From positions 1-64,000 of the forward strand of contig JAEYZG010000039.1 in the NCBI GenBank assembly GCA_023428135.1: 64,000 nucleotides of DNA, in the 5' to 3' direction. The DNA comes from Bacteroidota bacterium. Its GTDB lineage: Bacteria > Bacteroidota > Bacteroidia > Cytophagales > Cytophagaceae. Below are positions 1 to 7,552 of this stretch, piece after piece; the stretch's first letter is position 1; each line of letters begins with the position of its first letter. Made by a program: the position numbers and the translations under genes. Below the pieces are notes generated by a model that ran no database searches, had not been told where the DNA came from, and worked only from the letters and a program-made list of their open reading frames with translations.

Positions 1-123
1 TGTTTTATCATTGGCAGGTTGGTTTTAAAGAAATGTGATTTGTATAACAAGAGCCGTATGACGGGAGACTGTCAAGTACGGTTCTGTGAGAGGCTTGGGC
101 TGAAATGCCCTTGCCTACTCGAC
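1..123 (+). mobile_element. Group II intron, 3' end (domains V and VI), truncated by window edge
   Basis: The RNA end of a bacterial group II self-splicing intron is readable. Domain V runs 51-84: GAGCCGTATG, which contains the catalytic AGC triad at 52-54, pairs with GTACGGTTC at 76-84 across a short capped helix. Domain VI runs 91-116: AGGC(91-94) pairs with GCCT(113-116) and GGGC(97-100) with GCCC(107-110), with As in the loop available as the branch point. The intron should end near 123 in the usual CTACTCGAC sequence. The reverse transcriptase and domains I-IV lie left of the window, so completeness cannot be judged. The following 200 bases are the 3' exon side and contain no convincing gene. 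Confidence 0.8.
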
Positions 124-173
124 ATTGTAGCTGTTCTCGGTCTCACAGATCGAAAGCCTTCCAATTATAAAAA

Positions 174-201
174 AACATGAAATACTCCTTACTTTCATGT
201 T
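174..201. other. Perfect 9-bp hairpin downstream of the intron
   Basis: AACATGAAA (174-182) is the exact reverse complement of TTTCATGTT (193-201) with a 10-nt loop. It follows an A-run, so on the minus strand it would resemble an intrinsic terminator. No gene around it clearly needs one. It may be a remnant of whatever the intron invaded. Confidence 0.4.
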
Positions 202-290
202 AAACCCATTCTTCGAGATTCCGCCACCAGCCAAGGAGTAGAGATTATTGTGGCTGAAAAGTTTTGCTGGAAATATTGTATATTGAGCGC

Positions 291-307
291 CCGGATTGCA
301 AATCCGG
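291..307. repeat. REP-like palindrome CCGGATT-GCA-AATCCGG
   Basis: A perfect 7-bp palindrome with a 3-nt loop lies between the intron end and greB. Short GC-rich palindromes of the form GGATTGCAAATCC recur between genes in Bacteroidota, so a REP-type repeat is the likeliest reading. Only one copy of this sequence was noticed in the window. Confidence 0.4.
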
Positions 308-345
308 ACTAGTAAGTACATGCATTACCCTTTTAACAAGTCAAC

Positions 346-822
346 ATGAAAACGCTCTTAATAACTCCAGAAGGTTTAGAAAAATTAAAAGCCGAGTTGG
401 ATCATTTATGGCGCGTTGAACGGCCAGACACCACGCAGAAGGTAGCTTGGGCTGCAAGTCTTGGAGATCGTTCTGAAAATGCAGATTATCATTACAATAA
501 GAAGCGATTGCGGGAAATCGACAGGAGGGTGCTTTATTTACGGAAACGAATTACTGATTTGAAAGTCGTGAATTATTCACCTTTCCAGGATGGCAAAGTA
601 ATGTTTGGTGCGTGGGTGGAGATTCAAAATGACAAAGGCGAACAAAAACGCTTCCGAATAGTGGGGTATGATGAGATCTTTGATACCACCAAAGACTTCA
701 TCTCTATAGACTCACCTATGGCAGTCGCCCTGATGAAAAAAGAAGTGGGTGATGAAGTAGTAGTGAAAACAGGTGCAGGGGAATTTGTCTGGCGTGTTAT
801 CAAAATAGAGTATCAGAAGTAA
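346..822 (+). CDS. greB: Transcription elongation factor GreB
   Basis: A cytoplasmic factor that enters the RNA polymerase secondary channel and stimulates cleavage of backtracked transcripts. The 158-residue length is right for the Gre family. The N-terminal coiled coil carries the GDRSENADY signature, with the two acidic tip residues at D41 and E44. This is followed by YNKKRLREIDRRV, which is characteristic of GreB rather than GreA. The C-terminal FKBP-like domain covers roughly residues 85-155. The ATG start gives an N-terminus that aligns with the family. It stands alone: the intron remnant is upstream and the GxxExxY repeat region begins 14 bases after its stop. Confidence 0.93.
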   Translation: MKTLLITPEGLEKLKAELDHLWRVERPDTTQKVAWAASLGDRSENADYHYNKKRLREIDRRVLYLRKRITDLKVVNYSPFQDGKVMFGAWVEIQNDKGEQKRFRIVGYDEIFDTTKDFISIDSPMAVALMKKEVGDEVVVKTGAGEFVWRVIKIEYQK

Positions 823-835
823 GTTCTGTGCAGGT

Positions 836-2100
836 GCCGCTGATTTTTTGTGAATGGAATGATTTTTATGATTAATTCATCTTGAGAATTCAAATTAACT
901 CAAATCGCAAGCGCTGGAAATGATGTCAACTAAAGTAATCAGTTTAAATCATTGGCAGAGGTGCTCCTTTCTATGCTGGTGGGTCCTGTAGGGGACTTGT
1001 CATTGAGGTGAAATCTTATATCATCTTCTTTCAAAATACTTTTTTAACTAACTGGTTATATAATCTTTCAAAGAACTTTCTATGCCTCACCAACCTTTGA
1101 GATGTACTTTGCTTAGGTACCATTGCTTTTTTAATTCAAAAATTTTAATGTTGCAACCATTCACCCAGATGTAAAACCAGCTAGGCATTTCAGAGTGCGT
1201 TTAAAGGGGAAAATGTCTGAACCACTGATTTTTTGTGATTGGAATGATTATTATGATTATTGCATTTGGGAAATCAAATTATTCTAAAACCGGCAGTTTG
1301 TAAACTCTATTCAGTATTTAAACAAAAAAGTGTAAACCCATTTTAGGACGAGGCAGCTCAGAAAATCATGTAAATCAATATTATCCTTTTAATCAGTGGT
1401 CCAAATCATATTAATCAAAATAATCAATTTTAAATCAGTGATCAAAGAATCATATAAATCAAAATAATCACTTTAAACCAGTGGTCAAATAATCATTTTT
1501 AAAATCAGTTGTCCCGGCTATGATCAAACAAGAATATAAGTATTCACATGAGACATCAAAAGTGATAGGATGTGCCATGGAAGTCCATTCATCATTAGGT
1601 AATGGATTTCAGGAAGTAATTTATCAAAAAGCATTAAAGATAGAGATGGAGGATCGGGGTATTACATTTTCCAGAGAACACGAAATGCCTATTTATTATA
1701 AGAAAAAACATATAGGCACAAGGAGAGTAGATTTTTTAGTGGAAGGAATTATATCAGTAGAATTAAAAGCCGTAAGCAGACTGGAACCGGTACATTTGGC
1801 TCAGGCCATTAATTATCTGGAAGCATACAATTTAGAAGTAGGGTTATTAATAAACTTTGGTGCAAAGAGTTTAGAATTTAAGCGTATCATTAGTAATAAG
1901 TACCGCTGATTATTGTGATTGATATGATTAATATGATGAAGACAAAATCAAAAATATCCTTTTAAATCAGTGGTCAAAGAATCATATAAATCAAATTAAT
2001 CATTTTAAAAATCAGTGGTCAATGAATCATATAAATCAAATTAATCACTTTTAAATCAGTGGTTCAGACATTTTAGCGTATCATTTTTAAATCAGTGGTA
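836..2100. repeat. Inverted/direct repeat halo around the GxxExxY gene
   Basis: About ten copies of a roughly 40-bp AT-rich unit surround the gene at 1520-1909. In the reverse orientation a unit reads AATCATATAAATCAAAATAATCA, then TTTAAATCAGTGGTC. Such copies or part-copies lie at about 1374-1402, 1404-1443, 1448-1486, 1491-1514, 1945-1975, 1980-2020, 2025-2066 and 2080-2100. Forward copies lie at 836-873, 1210-1258 and 1903-1940. The 21 bases at 1210-1230 are the exact reverse complement of 2054-2074, and similarity extends to about 50 bp. The stretch 874-1209 holds no gene and no clear repeat. The units abut or are separated by a few bases, so they do not look like a repeat-spacer array. 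Confidence 0.85.
1520..1909 (+). CDS. GxxExxY family protein (PDDEXK_3-like nuclease fold)
   Basis: A 129-residue protein with the family-defining motif GFQEVIY near residues 29-35. A nuclease-like core follows: RVDFLVEG near residue 75 and SVELKAV near residue 83, matching the D...ExK pattern of the PD-(D/E)XK fold. The family is widespread in Bacteria but has no established function, so enzymatic activity is inference. The gene begins six bases after an upstream repeat unit. Its last codons and TGA stop (1907-1909) fall inside a forward repeat copy that starts at 1903. It is therefore physically fused to the repeat halo, which suggests that gene and repeats spread together. Confidence 0.88.
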   Translation: MIKQEYKYSHETSKVIGCAMEVHSSLGNGFQEVIYQKALKIEMEDRGITFSREHEMPIYYKKKHIGTRRVDFLVEGIISVELKAVSRLEPVHLAQAINYLEAYNLEVGLLINFGAKSLEFKRIISNKYR

Positions 2101-2213
2101 AACTGAAGCAATGCAAAAAAGCATTTTTCGTTGTAAGTATTCGCGAATTTGAAATTTAATTACTATAATACTTAAAAGTTTTTTTCAATAATTTATTCAT
2201 TACAAGTTTCTCT

Positions 2214-3866
2214 ATGAAAAACAGGGTTTTAGTAAATCTTTTACTATTAAATGTATTTTTTTCTTTTTCAGTTCTTGCACAGTCGCAATCCTCTGTAAAT
2301 GCATTTCCTAAGAAAAATATCAATTGGTACAATGCAGATCTTAAAGAAGATAAAATAGCAGGAGTAAGTGTCAATAAAGCATATAACCTTTTACTGAAAG
2401 ATAAAAAGACTCGTAAAACGGTTGTCGTTGCTATTATAGACAGCGGGGTAGATATAGATCATGAAGATCTGAAGGGCAGGATATGGGTCAATGAAAAGGA
2501 AATACCGGGTAATGGTATAGACGATGATGGAAACGGATATGTGGACGATATACATGGCTGGGGATTTCTCGGAAATGATAAAGGCAAAAACATTGAGACA
2601 GAAACGTATGAATATGTAAGAATGCTCAGAAAATATGATCCTGTTTTTAAAAATATACAATCAGAAGCAGATGTTCCAGCTGATCAGATGAATGACTATA
2701 GATTATATCTTAAAGTCAAAGAGAAGCATGAAGCTGAAGTAGCGGAACAAACTTTGATGAATGAAACCCTTAAGAAATTTGAAAAGGTACTTACGGATGT
2801 TGAAAAGGTTGTTCTTAAACATCTTGGAACCAGCACATACACGGTAGAGGATTTGAAGGGAATAACCAATGCAAACCGGAGCGTTTTATATGCACGGGAC
2901 TGGTTGCTTGATAGGTATAAACAAGGGTTTAGCCGTGAGGAGTTGGAGAAAATGCAAAAAAGGACTGAAACACAACTGAAAGAAAATCTGAGTTTAAGTT
3001 ATAATCCAAGAGAGATCATTGGTGATGATATTGAAAATATTAATGATAGTATTTATGGTAATAATGATGTAAAAGGTCCAAGAGCAGATCATGGCACTCC
3101 GGTATCAGGAGTGATTGGAGCAATACGAGGCAATGGAACGGGCATTGATGGAATTGCTGAAGATGTCAGATTTATGGTCTTAAGAGCTGTGCCAAATGGA
3201 GATGAATATGATAAGGACATTGCTCTGGCTATCCGCTATGCAGTGAACAATGGAGCGAATGTGATCAATATGAGCTTTGGTAAAGAATTTTCACCACAAA
3301 AGAAGTTTGTGGACGATGCTATACGATATGCGGAAGCGCACAATGTACTTCTGGTGCACGCAGCAGGTAACAGTGCTTATGATATTGATGAAATCATTCA
3401 TTATCCAAGCAGGGCTTGCAATGATGGGAATTCCGTCAACAATTGGCTTGAGGTCGGAGCGAATAGTATAAAGGCCGATAAGAGATTATGTGCCAGTTTC
3501 TCCAATTATGGAAAAAATAATGTTGCTTTATTTGCTCCGGGAGTAGAGATTGTTTCACTGGCCGAAGAGAATACCTATACAATGGTTAATGGAACCAGTT
3601 TTGCAGGTCCTGTAGTATCGGGTGTTGCAGCCTTAGTATGGTCATACTATCCGGAGCTCACCGCTATTGAATTGAGAAATATCTTATTGAACTCATGTAC
3701 AAATTTAAATAAAAAGAAAGTGCTGATTCCGGGTGGAAAGGCTGATACTGCTAAAGTTCCATTTTCCAATCTTTCATCTACAGGAGGAATTGTGAATGCC
3801 TATCAGGCACTTCTGATGGCAGAAAAAATAGTAAGCGAGAAAAAATCGGCAAATGCTGAACATTGA
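2214..3866 (+). CDS. Secreted S8 family (subtilisin-like) serine peptidase
   Basis: A 550-residue exported protease. A signal peptide occupies about residues 1-23, ending VLAQS. The catalytic triad is visible: D76 in AIIDSGVD, H293 in DHGTPVSG and S462 in NGTSFAGP. A charged, helix-rich insertion of about 200 residues separates the Asp and His motifs, which is a variation found in Bacteroidota S8 peptidases. The C-terminus stops after the catalytic domain, with no type IX sorting domain, so it may remain periplasmic or be a lipid-free exported enzyme. It is monocistronic, with a strong terminator directly downstream. Confidence 0.92.
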   Translation: MKNRVLVNLLLLNVFFSFSVLAQSQSSVNAFPKKNINWYNADLKEDKIAGVSVNKAYNLLLKDKKTRKTVVVAIIDSGVDIDHEDLKGRIWVNEKEIPGNGIDDDGNGYVDDIHGWGFLGNDKGKNIETETYEYVRMLRKYDPVFKNIQSEADVPADQMNDYRLYLKVKEKHEAEVAEQTLMNETLKKFEKVLTDVEKVVLKHLGTSTYTVEDLKGITNANRSVLYARDWLLDRYKQGFSREELEKMQKRTETQLKENLSLSYNPREIIGDDIENINDSIYGNNDVKGPRADHGTPVSGVIGAIRGNGTGIDGIAEDVRFMVLRAVPNGDEYDKDIALAIRYAVNNGANVINMSFGKEFSPQKKFVDDAIRYAEAHNVLLVHAAGNSAYDIDEIIHYPSRACNDGNSVNNWLEVGANSIKADKRLCASFSNYGKNNVALFAPGVEIVSLAEENTYTMVNGTSFAGPVVSGVAALVWSYYPELTAIELRNILLNSCTNLNKKKVLIPGGKADTAKVPFSNLSSTGGIVNAYQALLMAEKIVSEKKSANAEH

Positions 3867-3908
3867 GGGTGACTCGTCCTAAATGAGGTTTAAAGTATGT
3901 ATTGTCCT

Positions 3909-3945
3909 AAAAAAGGTTTACAATTTTTGCTGTAAACCTTTTTTT
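3909..3945 (+). terminator. Intrinsic terminator of the S8 peptidase gene
   Basis: AAAAAGGTTTAC pairs with GTAAACCTTTTT around a short loop, followed by a T-run, about 43 bases after the peptidase stop codon. Confidence 0.88.
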
Positions 3946-3990
3946 AAGCTTTATCCCAACAAAATTTATAAGATTATTTGAAAACATAAT

Positions 3991-4287
3991 ATGTTTATTT
4001 TAGACATAATAATCCTGACCTTATTAATCTATACCTACCAAAGAACAGCTGATAAGTTTAACAGTAATAGATTACTTTGGATTATATATGCAATAATGTC
4101 CTTTATACTGGGGCTTATTCTGGCTGGATTTTATACAATAACAATTCATGATTTTATTGCAGAAGGATAAGGAAAGGACATTGCTATAGGTCTTTTTATA
4201 ATCGCAACAATTGCATTAGAGCTTTTGTTGGGATTTAGCTGTTTATATTTTTTGAAATGGATTTATTTCGGGAAGAAAAATCAATGA
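3991..4287 (+). pseudogene. Small membrane protein gene interrupted by one in-frame stop
   Basis: From the ATG at 3991 the frame encodes 59 residues with two hydrophobic helices (MFILDIIILTLLIYTYQ..., then ...IIYAIMSFILGLILAGF). It meets TAA at 4168-4170 and continues in the same frame for 38 more hydrophobic residues ending at TGA 4285-4287. The two parts together would be a three-helix membrane protein of about 97 residues. A single nonsense mutation is the simplest reading. Alternatives are a true 59-residue protein or readthrough. No family was recognised. Confidence 0.5.
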
Positions 4288-4610
4288 TGTTATTGATGTT
4301 TTAAAAGGATAGTCTACGGTTAATACAATATTCGAACTACCTTAATTTTATTGTTATAGAGAATTTACTTAAAGGAAACTTATAAATCTTACTTCTTCTA
4401 TAAGGCTTTTTCTTTATTAGCCAGTAAATGTAAAAAGCTAAAAATAGGATCCAAATAATGTACATATCCAATAAAGACTTTAGTTTTACTTTAAAAATAT
4501 ATTTTCCTGAGAAATCAATATGTTGAGTTTATTTCATAAATAGTGGTTTATTGAGACTTTGGTTCAGGTTATTACCGATCTTTACTAAGAAAGTTGAAAA
4601 ACAATACTGA
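4288..4610. other. Intergenic stretch with no feature seen
   Basis: AT-rich DNA between the interrupted membrane gene and the convergent gene at 4611. No open frame with coding character, no strong hairpin and no repeat was found. Confidence 0.5.
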
Positions 4611-5009
4611 TCAGAATAATGATTGGAATGCAAGCCATGCTGCTAATATTAATTGAATTCCATTTTGTCCGTCTTTAACATTACAAAGCGTATCTGCACT
4701 GGTAATAAAATTAGTTATACTGCCCTGAAGTAACGTATATTCAATGATATTAAATAATCTGAATTTATTCCTTTTAGTTGTTGTATCTTCAGTTTTCTTC
4801 AAATGATATTTGAAGAAAATAAAGGGCGTTATTAAACTGCCAAGTAACATCAGTATCCAAAGAGTGTTCCACACCAGTGTGCATTTTAAACCGAGAGAGG
4901 TAGCAAATAGTAGAATCAAAATTAATAATATAGCAGTAAATCCGGGTATTAAAAATCCAACAATGGTGAATAATGCAGCTGATTTTAAGTAATTGAATTC
5001 AGTATTCAT
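4611..5009 (-). CDS. Hypothetical small multi-pass membrane protein
   Basis: 132 residues with about four hydrophobic segments: residues 10-38, 47-66, a weaker amphipathic stretch near 85-105, and the C-terminal LILAAWLAFQSLF. A basic loop (KRNKFR) lies between helices 2 and 3. No family was recognised. It stands alone, convergent with the interrupted membrane gene and divergent from the HelD-like gene. The low-complexity hydrophobic composition limits any functional call. Confidence 0.5.
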   Translation of the reverse strand: MNTEFNYLKSAALFTIVGFLIPGFTAILLILILLFATSLGLKCTLVWNTLWILMLLGSLITPFIFFKYHLKKTEDTTTKRNKFRLFNIIEYTLLQGSITNFITSADTLCNVKDGQNGIQLILAAWLAFQSLF

Positions 5010-5262
5010 TTGTAAAACATTCCACGTGACTTTATTTTATATACAATTTACTTGAATTTTGGCCGATATTCAAACGAGGCCATGTTACTTATAGTGCTCT
5101 GGTATCTACAAGCGTTCTGTTCCTTTTTCCTTGGTACAGAAAAAGCTTACCAAATGCCCTAGACTTGAAATACATCTTACTTTCAGATTTAATCAATTTT
5201 TTGAGACATCTTCCTTCAAAATTATAATCCTTATTACCCTTCCAGTCACCGGATTTTGATAC
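5010..5262. other. Divergent intergenic region upstream of the HelD-like gene
   Basis: A divergent upstream region for the genes at 4611 and 5296. A 65-codon minus-strand frame exists here (5089-5286) but lacks a recognisable family and covers the likely HelD promoter, so it is not annotated as a gene. Confidence 0.4.
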
Positions 5263-5270
5263 TATCTTTG
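5263..5270 (+). promoter_or_regulatory. Candidate -7 box TATCTTTG of the HelD-like gene
   Basis: TATCTTTG matches the Bacteroidota -7 consensus TAnnTTTG. It lies 26 bases before the ATG at 5296. No good TTTG -33 box is seen 19-20 bases upstream, so the promoter call is tentative. Confidence 0.4.
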
Positions 5271-5295
5271 TGGTCCATTTTCCCAAACTATTTTA

Positions 5296-7341
5296 ATGAT
5301 CAACGCAACGGAGCAAGGAGAAAGAGAATACCTTGAAGAGATTAAAGAAAAACTTACGCTGGGTGTTAAGTACATAGATGAAACTGTAAAGCGCTATTCA
5401 GAGGAGATGAGGCAGAAAAAGCAATATATCCATGAGCAAAAGTCGGGCATGGATGAGGCTGAAATGGTTGCTGCGGATCAATCTATTAATCGAATGGCGT
5501 TTACAGGAGGAGCAGCAGTAGAAAGAAAACGGAAACTGATCAAGCTGCGTCAGTCACCTTACTTTGGACGAATAGATTTTATTGGCAATGATCAGGTAAG
5601 AGTGCCTGTTTATATCGGCATCTATTCCTTTGCTGATATGGAAAAGCGTGTGAACCTGATCTATGACTGGCGTGCACCGATATCCTCCATGTTCTACGAC
5701 TTTGAATTGGGTGAAGCATTTTACACCACACCTTCAGGAACTGTTCAGGGAGAGATTGTATTAAAACGACAATACAAGATCAGAGATGGTCGTATGGAGT
5801 TTATGATCGAAAACGAGATCAATATTCATGACGATGTTCTTCAGAAAGAGTTAGCCAGGTCTTCTGATGACAAGATGAAGAACATCGTGGCAACCATCCA
5901 GCGTGATCAGAATGCCGTTATCAGGAACGATACATCCCGTATTATGGTGATTCAGGGAGTAGCCGGATCTGGTAAGACCTCTATTGCTTTGCACAGAATC
6001 GCTTTCCTGTTGTACCGCTTCAGAGATAGCATTGCTGCAAAAGATATCCTGATCATATCTCCCAATAAAGTTTTTGCCGATTACATCTCTAACGTCCTGC
6101 CAGAGCTTGGTGAAGAGCACATTCCGGAGCTGGTCATGGAAGAGCTGGCTTCAGACTTACTTGATAAGAAATACAAGTTTCAAACCTTCTTTGAGCAGGT
6201 GTCCAGTTTACTCGATGCCCATGATCCCGATTTCATTGAACGTATTAAATTTAAGTCATCATTTGAATTCCTCAGCAAGCTGAATCAGTATCTTCTTCAT
6301 GTAGAGAATAATTATTTCAAATCTACAGACCTTAAGATTGGTCAGACGGTAGTTTTGGGTCATTTCATCCTTCAGAAGTTTAAGAACTATCATCGGATGC
6401 CGATGTTAAAAAGGTTTGATCTTGTAGTAAAAGACATACAGACATTTGTCAGAGAAGCCAAAGGGCAGAAGCTAACAGGAAGAGATAAAGCAAAGATCTG
6501 GGAAGCTGTTCCCCGCATGTTCAGATTTAACAATGTGTTTGACCTCTACAAAGACTTTTATCAATGGATCGGCAGACCAGACTTGTTCAAAACAGATCAG
6601 CAAACGGGGTTAGAGTATTCGGATGTTTTTGCTTTGATCTATTTCCGGTTACGTCTTGAAGGGATAAGTACATTCGACAGGGTAAAACACTTGCTGATTG
6701 ATGAAATGCAGGATTACACTCCGGTTCAATATGCAGTGTTATCAAGATTGTTTCCTTGCAGAATGACCATTCTGGGAGATATCAGTCAGACCGTAAACCC
6801 ATACAGTGCTTCATCAGCGGAAACCATTGAAAGAGTATTTCCTTCAGCAGATATTGTAAAGCTGAACAGAAGTTACAGGTCAACCATGGAGATTACTACT
6901 TTCGCTCAGCGTATTGTTCCAAACCCTGATATTATCCCAATGGAAAGGCATGGGCAGGAGCCGGTAGTATCTGGATTTAACAGCATAGAAAAAGAGTTTG
7001 CGGCCATTAAACAAATGATTATTGCTTTCAGAGGATCAGAGAATCGTTCTCTCGGAATTATATGCAAGACACAGCAACAGGCAGAGAAAGCTTATAATGC
7101 TTTAAAAGCAGAAGGAGTTCATTTGCTCACAGATGAGTCTGTCTCATTTAAAGAAGGTGTCAATATTAGTTCTGCTCATTTGGCTAAAGGGCTTGAATTT
7201 GATGAGGTGATAGTTCCGTTTGCGACAGCAGAGAACTATAAAACGGATGTAGATAAAAGCATGTTGTATATAGCATGCACGCGAACGATGCACAAGTTGA
7301 CTATTACGTATTCTGTAAAGCTAACGGGATTTTTATTATAA
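5296..7341 (+). CDS. HelD-like UvrD/Rep superfamily helicase (RNA polymerase recycling factor)
   Basis: A 681-residue superfamily 1 ATPase of the HelD type. These proteins push into the RNA polymerase channels and use ATP to free stalled or non-productive polymerase. An N-terminal coiled coil covers about residues 5-60 (the secondary-channel arm in characterised HelD). It is followed by the family signature YDWRAPISSMFYD near residue 127. Walker A is GVAGSGKTS near 220-228, the Walker B/motif II is DEMQD at about 469, and the C-terminal AHLAKGLEFDEVIVPF is motif V/VI-like. The long insertion between the two ATPase motifs fits HelD rather than UvrD. The ATG start is supported by the upstream -7-like box. 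Monocistronic. Confidence 0.87.
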   Translation: MINATEQGEREYLEEIKEKLTLGVKYIDETVKRYSEEMRQKKQYIHEQKSGMDEAEMVAADQSINRMAFTGGAAVERKRKLIKLRQSPYFGRIDFIGNDQVRVPVYIGIYSFADMEKRVNLIYDWRAPISSMFYDFELGEAFYTTPSGTVQGEIVLKRQYKIRDGRMEFMIENEINIHDDVLQKELARSSDDKMKNIVATIQRDQNAVIRNDTSRIMVIQGVAGSGKTSIALHRIAFLLYRFRDSIAAKDILIISPNKVFADYISNVLPELGEEHIPELVMEELASDLLDKKYKFQTFFEQVSSLLDAHDPDFIERIKFKSSFEFLSKLNQYLLHVENNYFKSTDLKIGQTVVLGHFILQKFKNYHRMPMLKRFDLVVKDIQTFVREAKGQKLTGRDKAKIWEAVPRMFRFNNVFDLYKDFYQWIGRPDLFKTDQQTGLEYSDVFALIYFRLRLEGISTFDRVKHLLIDEMQDYTPVQYAVLSRLFPCRMTILGDISQTVNPYSASSAETIERVFPSADIVKLNRSYRSTMEITTFAQRIVPNPDIIPMERHGQEPVVSGFNSIEKEFAAIKQMIIAFRGSENRSLGIICKTQQQAEKAYNALKAEGVHLLTDESVSFKEGVNISSAHLAKGLEFDEVIVPFATAENYKTDVDKSMLYIACTRTMHKLTITYSVKLTGFLL

Positions 7342-7499
7342 TAAAGTAAGAGTTCATTGCCTGGAATTGGAGTTGTTTAATTTTTATTGTTGCTCATTAT
7401 CAGTGTTTTTAAAGCGCCAGGCATGATGCTCTTCCTTTCTTTTTCAGAATGAGAATTTAAGGTTTGGGGAGTCTTATTTTATGTTGAAGGGGGATGAAT

Positions 7500-7530
7500 T
7501 TTGAAATAAATTGTTAAAATATTATCTTAC
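7500..7530 (+). promoter_or_regulatory. Candidate promoter of the beta-propeller protein gene
   Basis: TTTG at 7500-7503, a 19-nt spacer, then TATCTTAC at 7523-7530, close to the Bacteroidota TTTG/TAnnTTTG consensus. Transcription would begin near 7537. This supports the ATG at 7553 over the TTG at 7511. Confidence 0.45.
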
Positions 7531-7552
7531 AATTAAATTATATTTTTTTAAT

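Noticed and set aside
115..321. 68-codon minus-strand frame at the intron end
   Set aside because: It runs through the intron domain VI and a hairpin and has no protein-like character.
836..2100. CRISPR-like array around the GxxExxY gene
   Set aside because: Units occur in both orientations, vary in sequence and abut or differ in spacing. There are no constant-length spacers and no cas genes.
5089..5286. 65-codon minus-strand reading frame
   Set aside because: No family, and it overlaps the promoter of the HelD-like gene.
7511..7552. TTG start 42 bases upstream for the beta-propeller protein
   Set aside because: The ATG at 7553 gives a clean signal peptide, while the extension would place 14 mostly hydrophobic residues before it and begin within the promoter.
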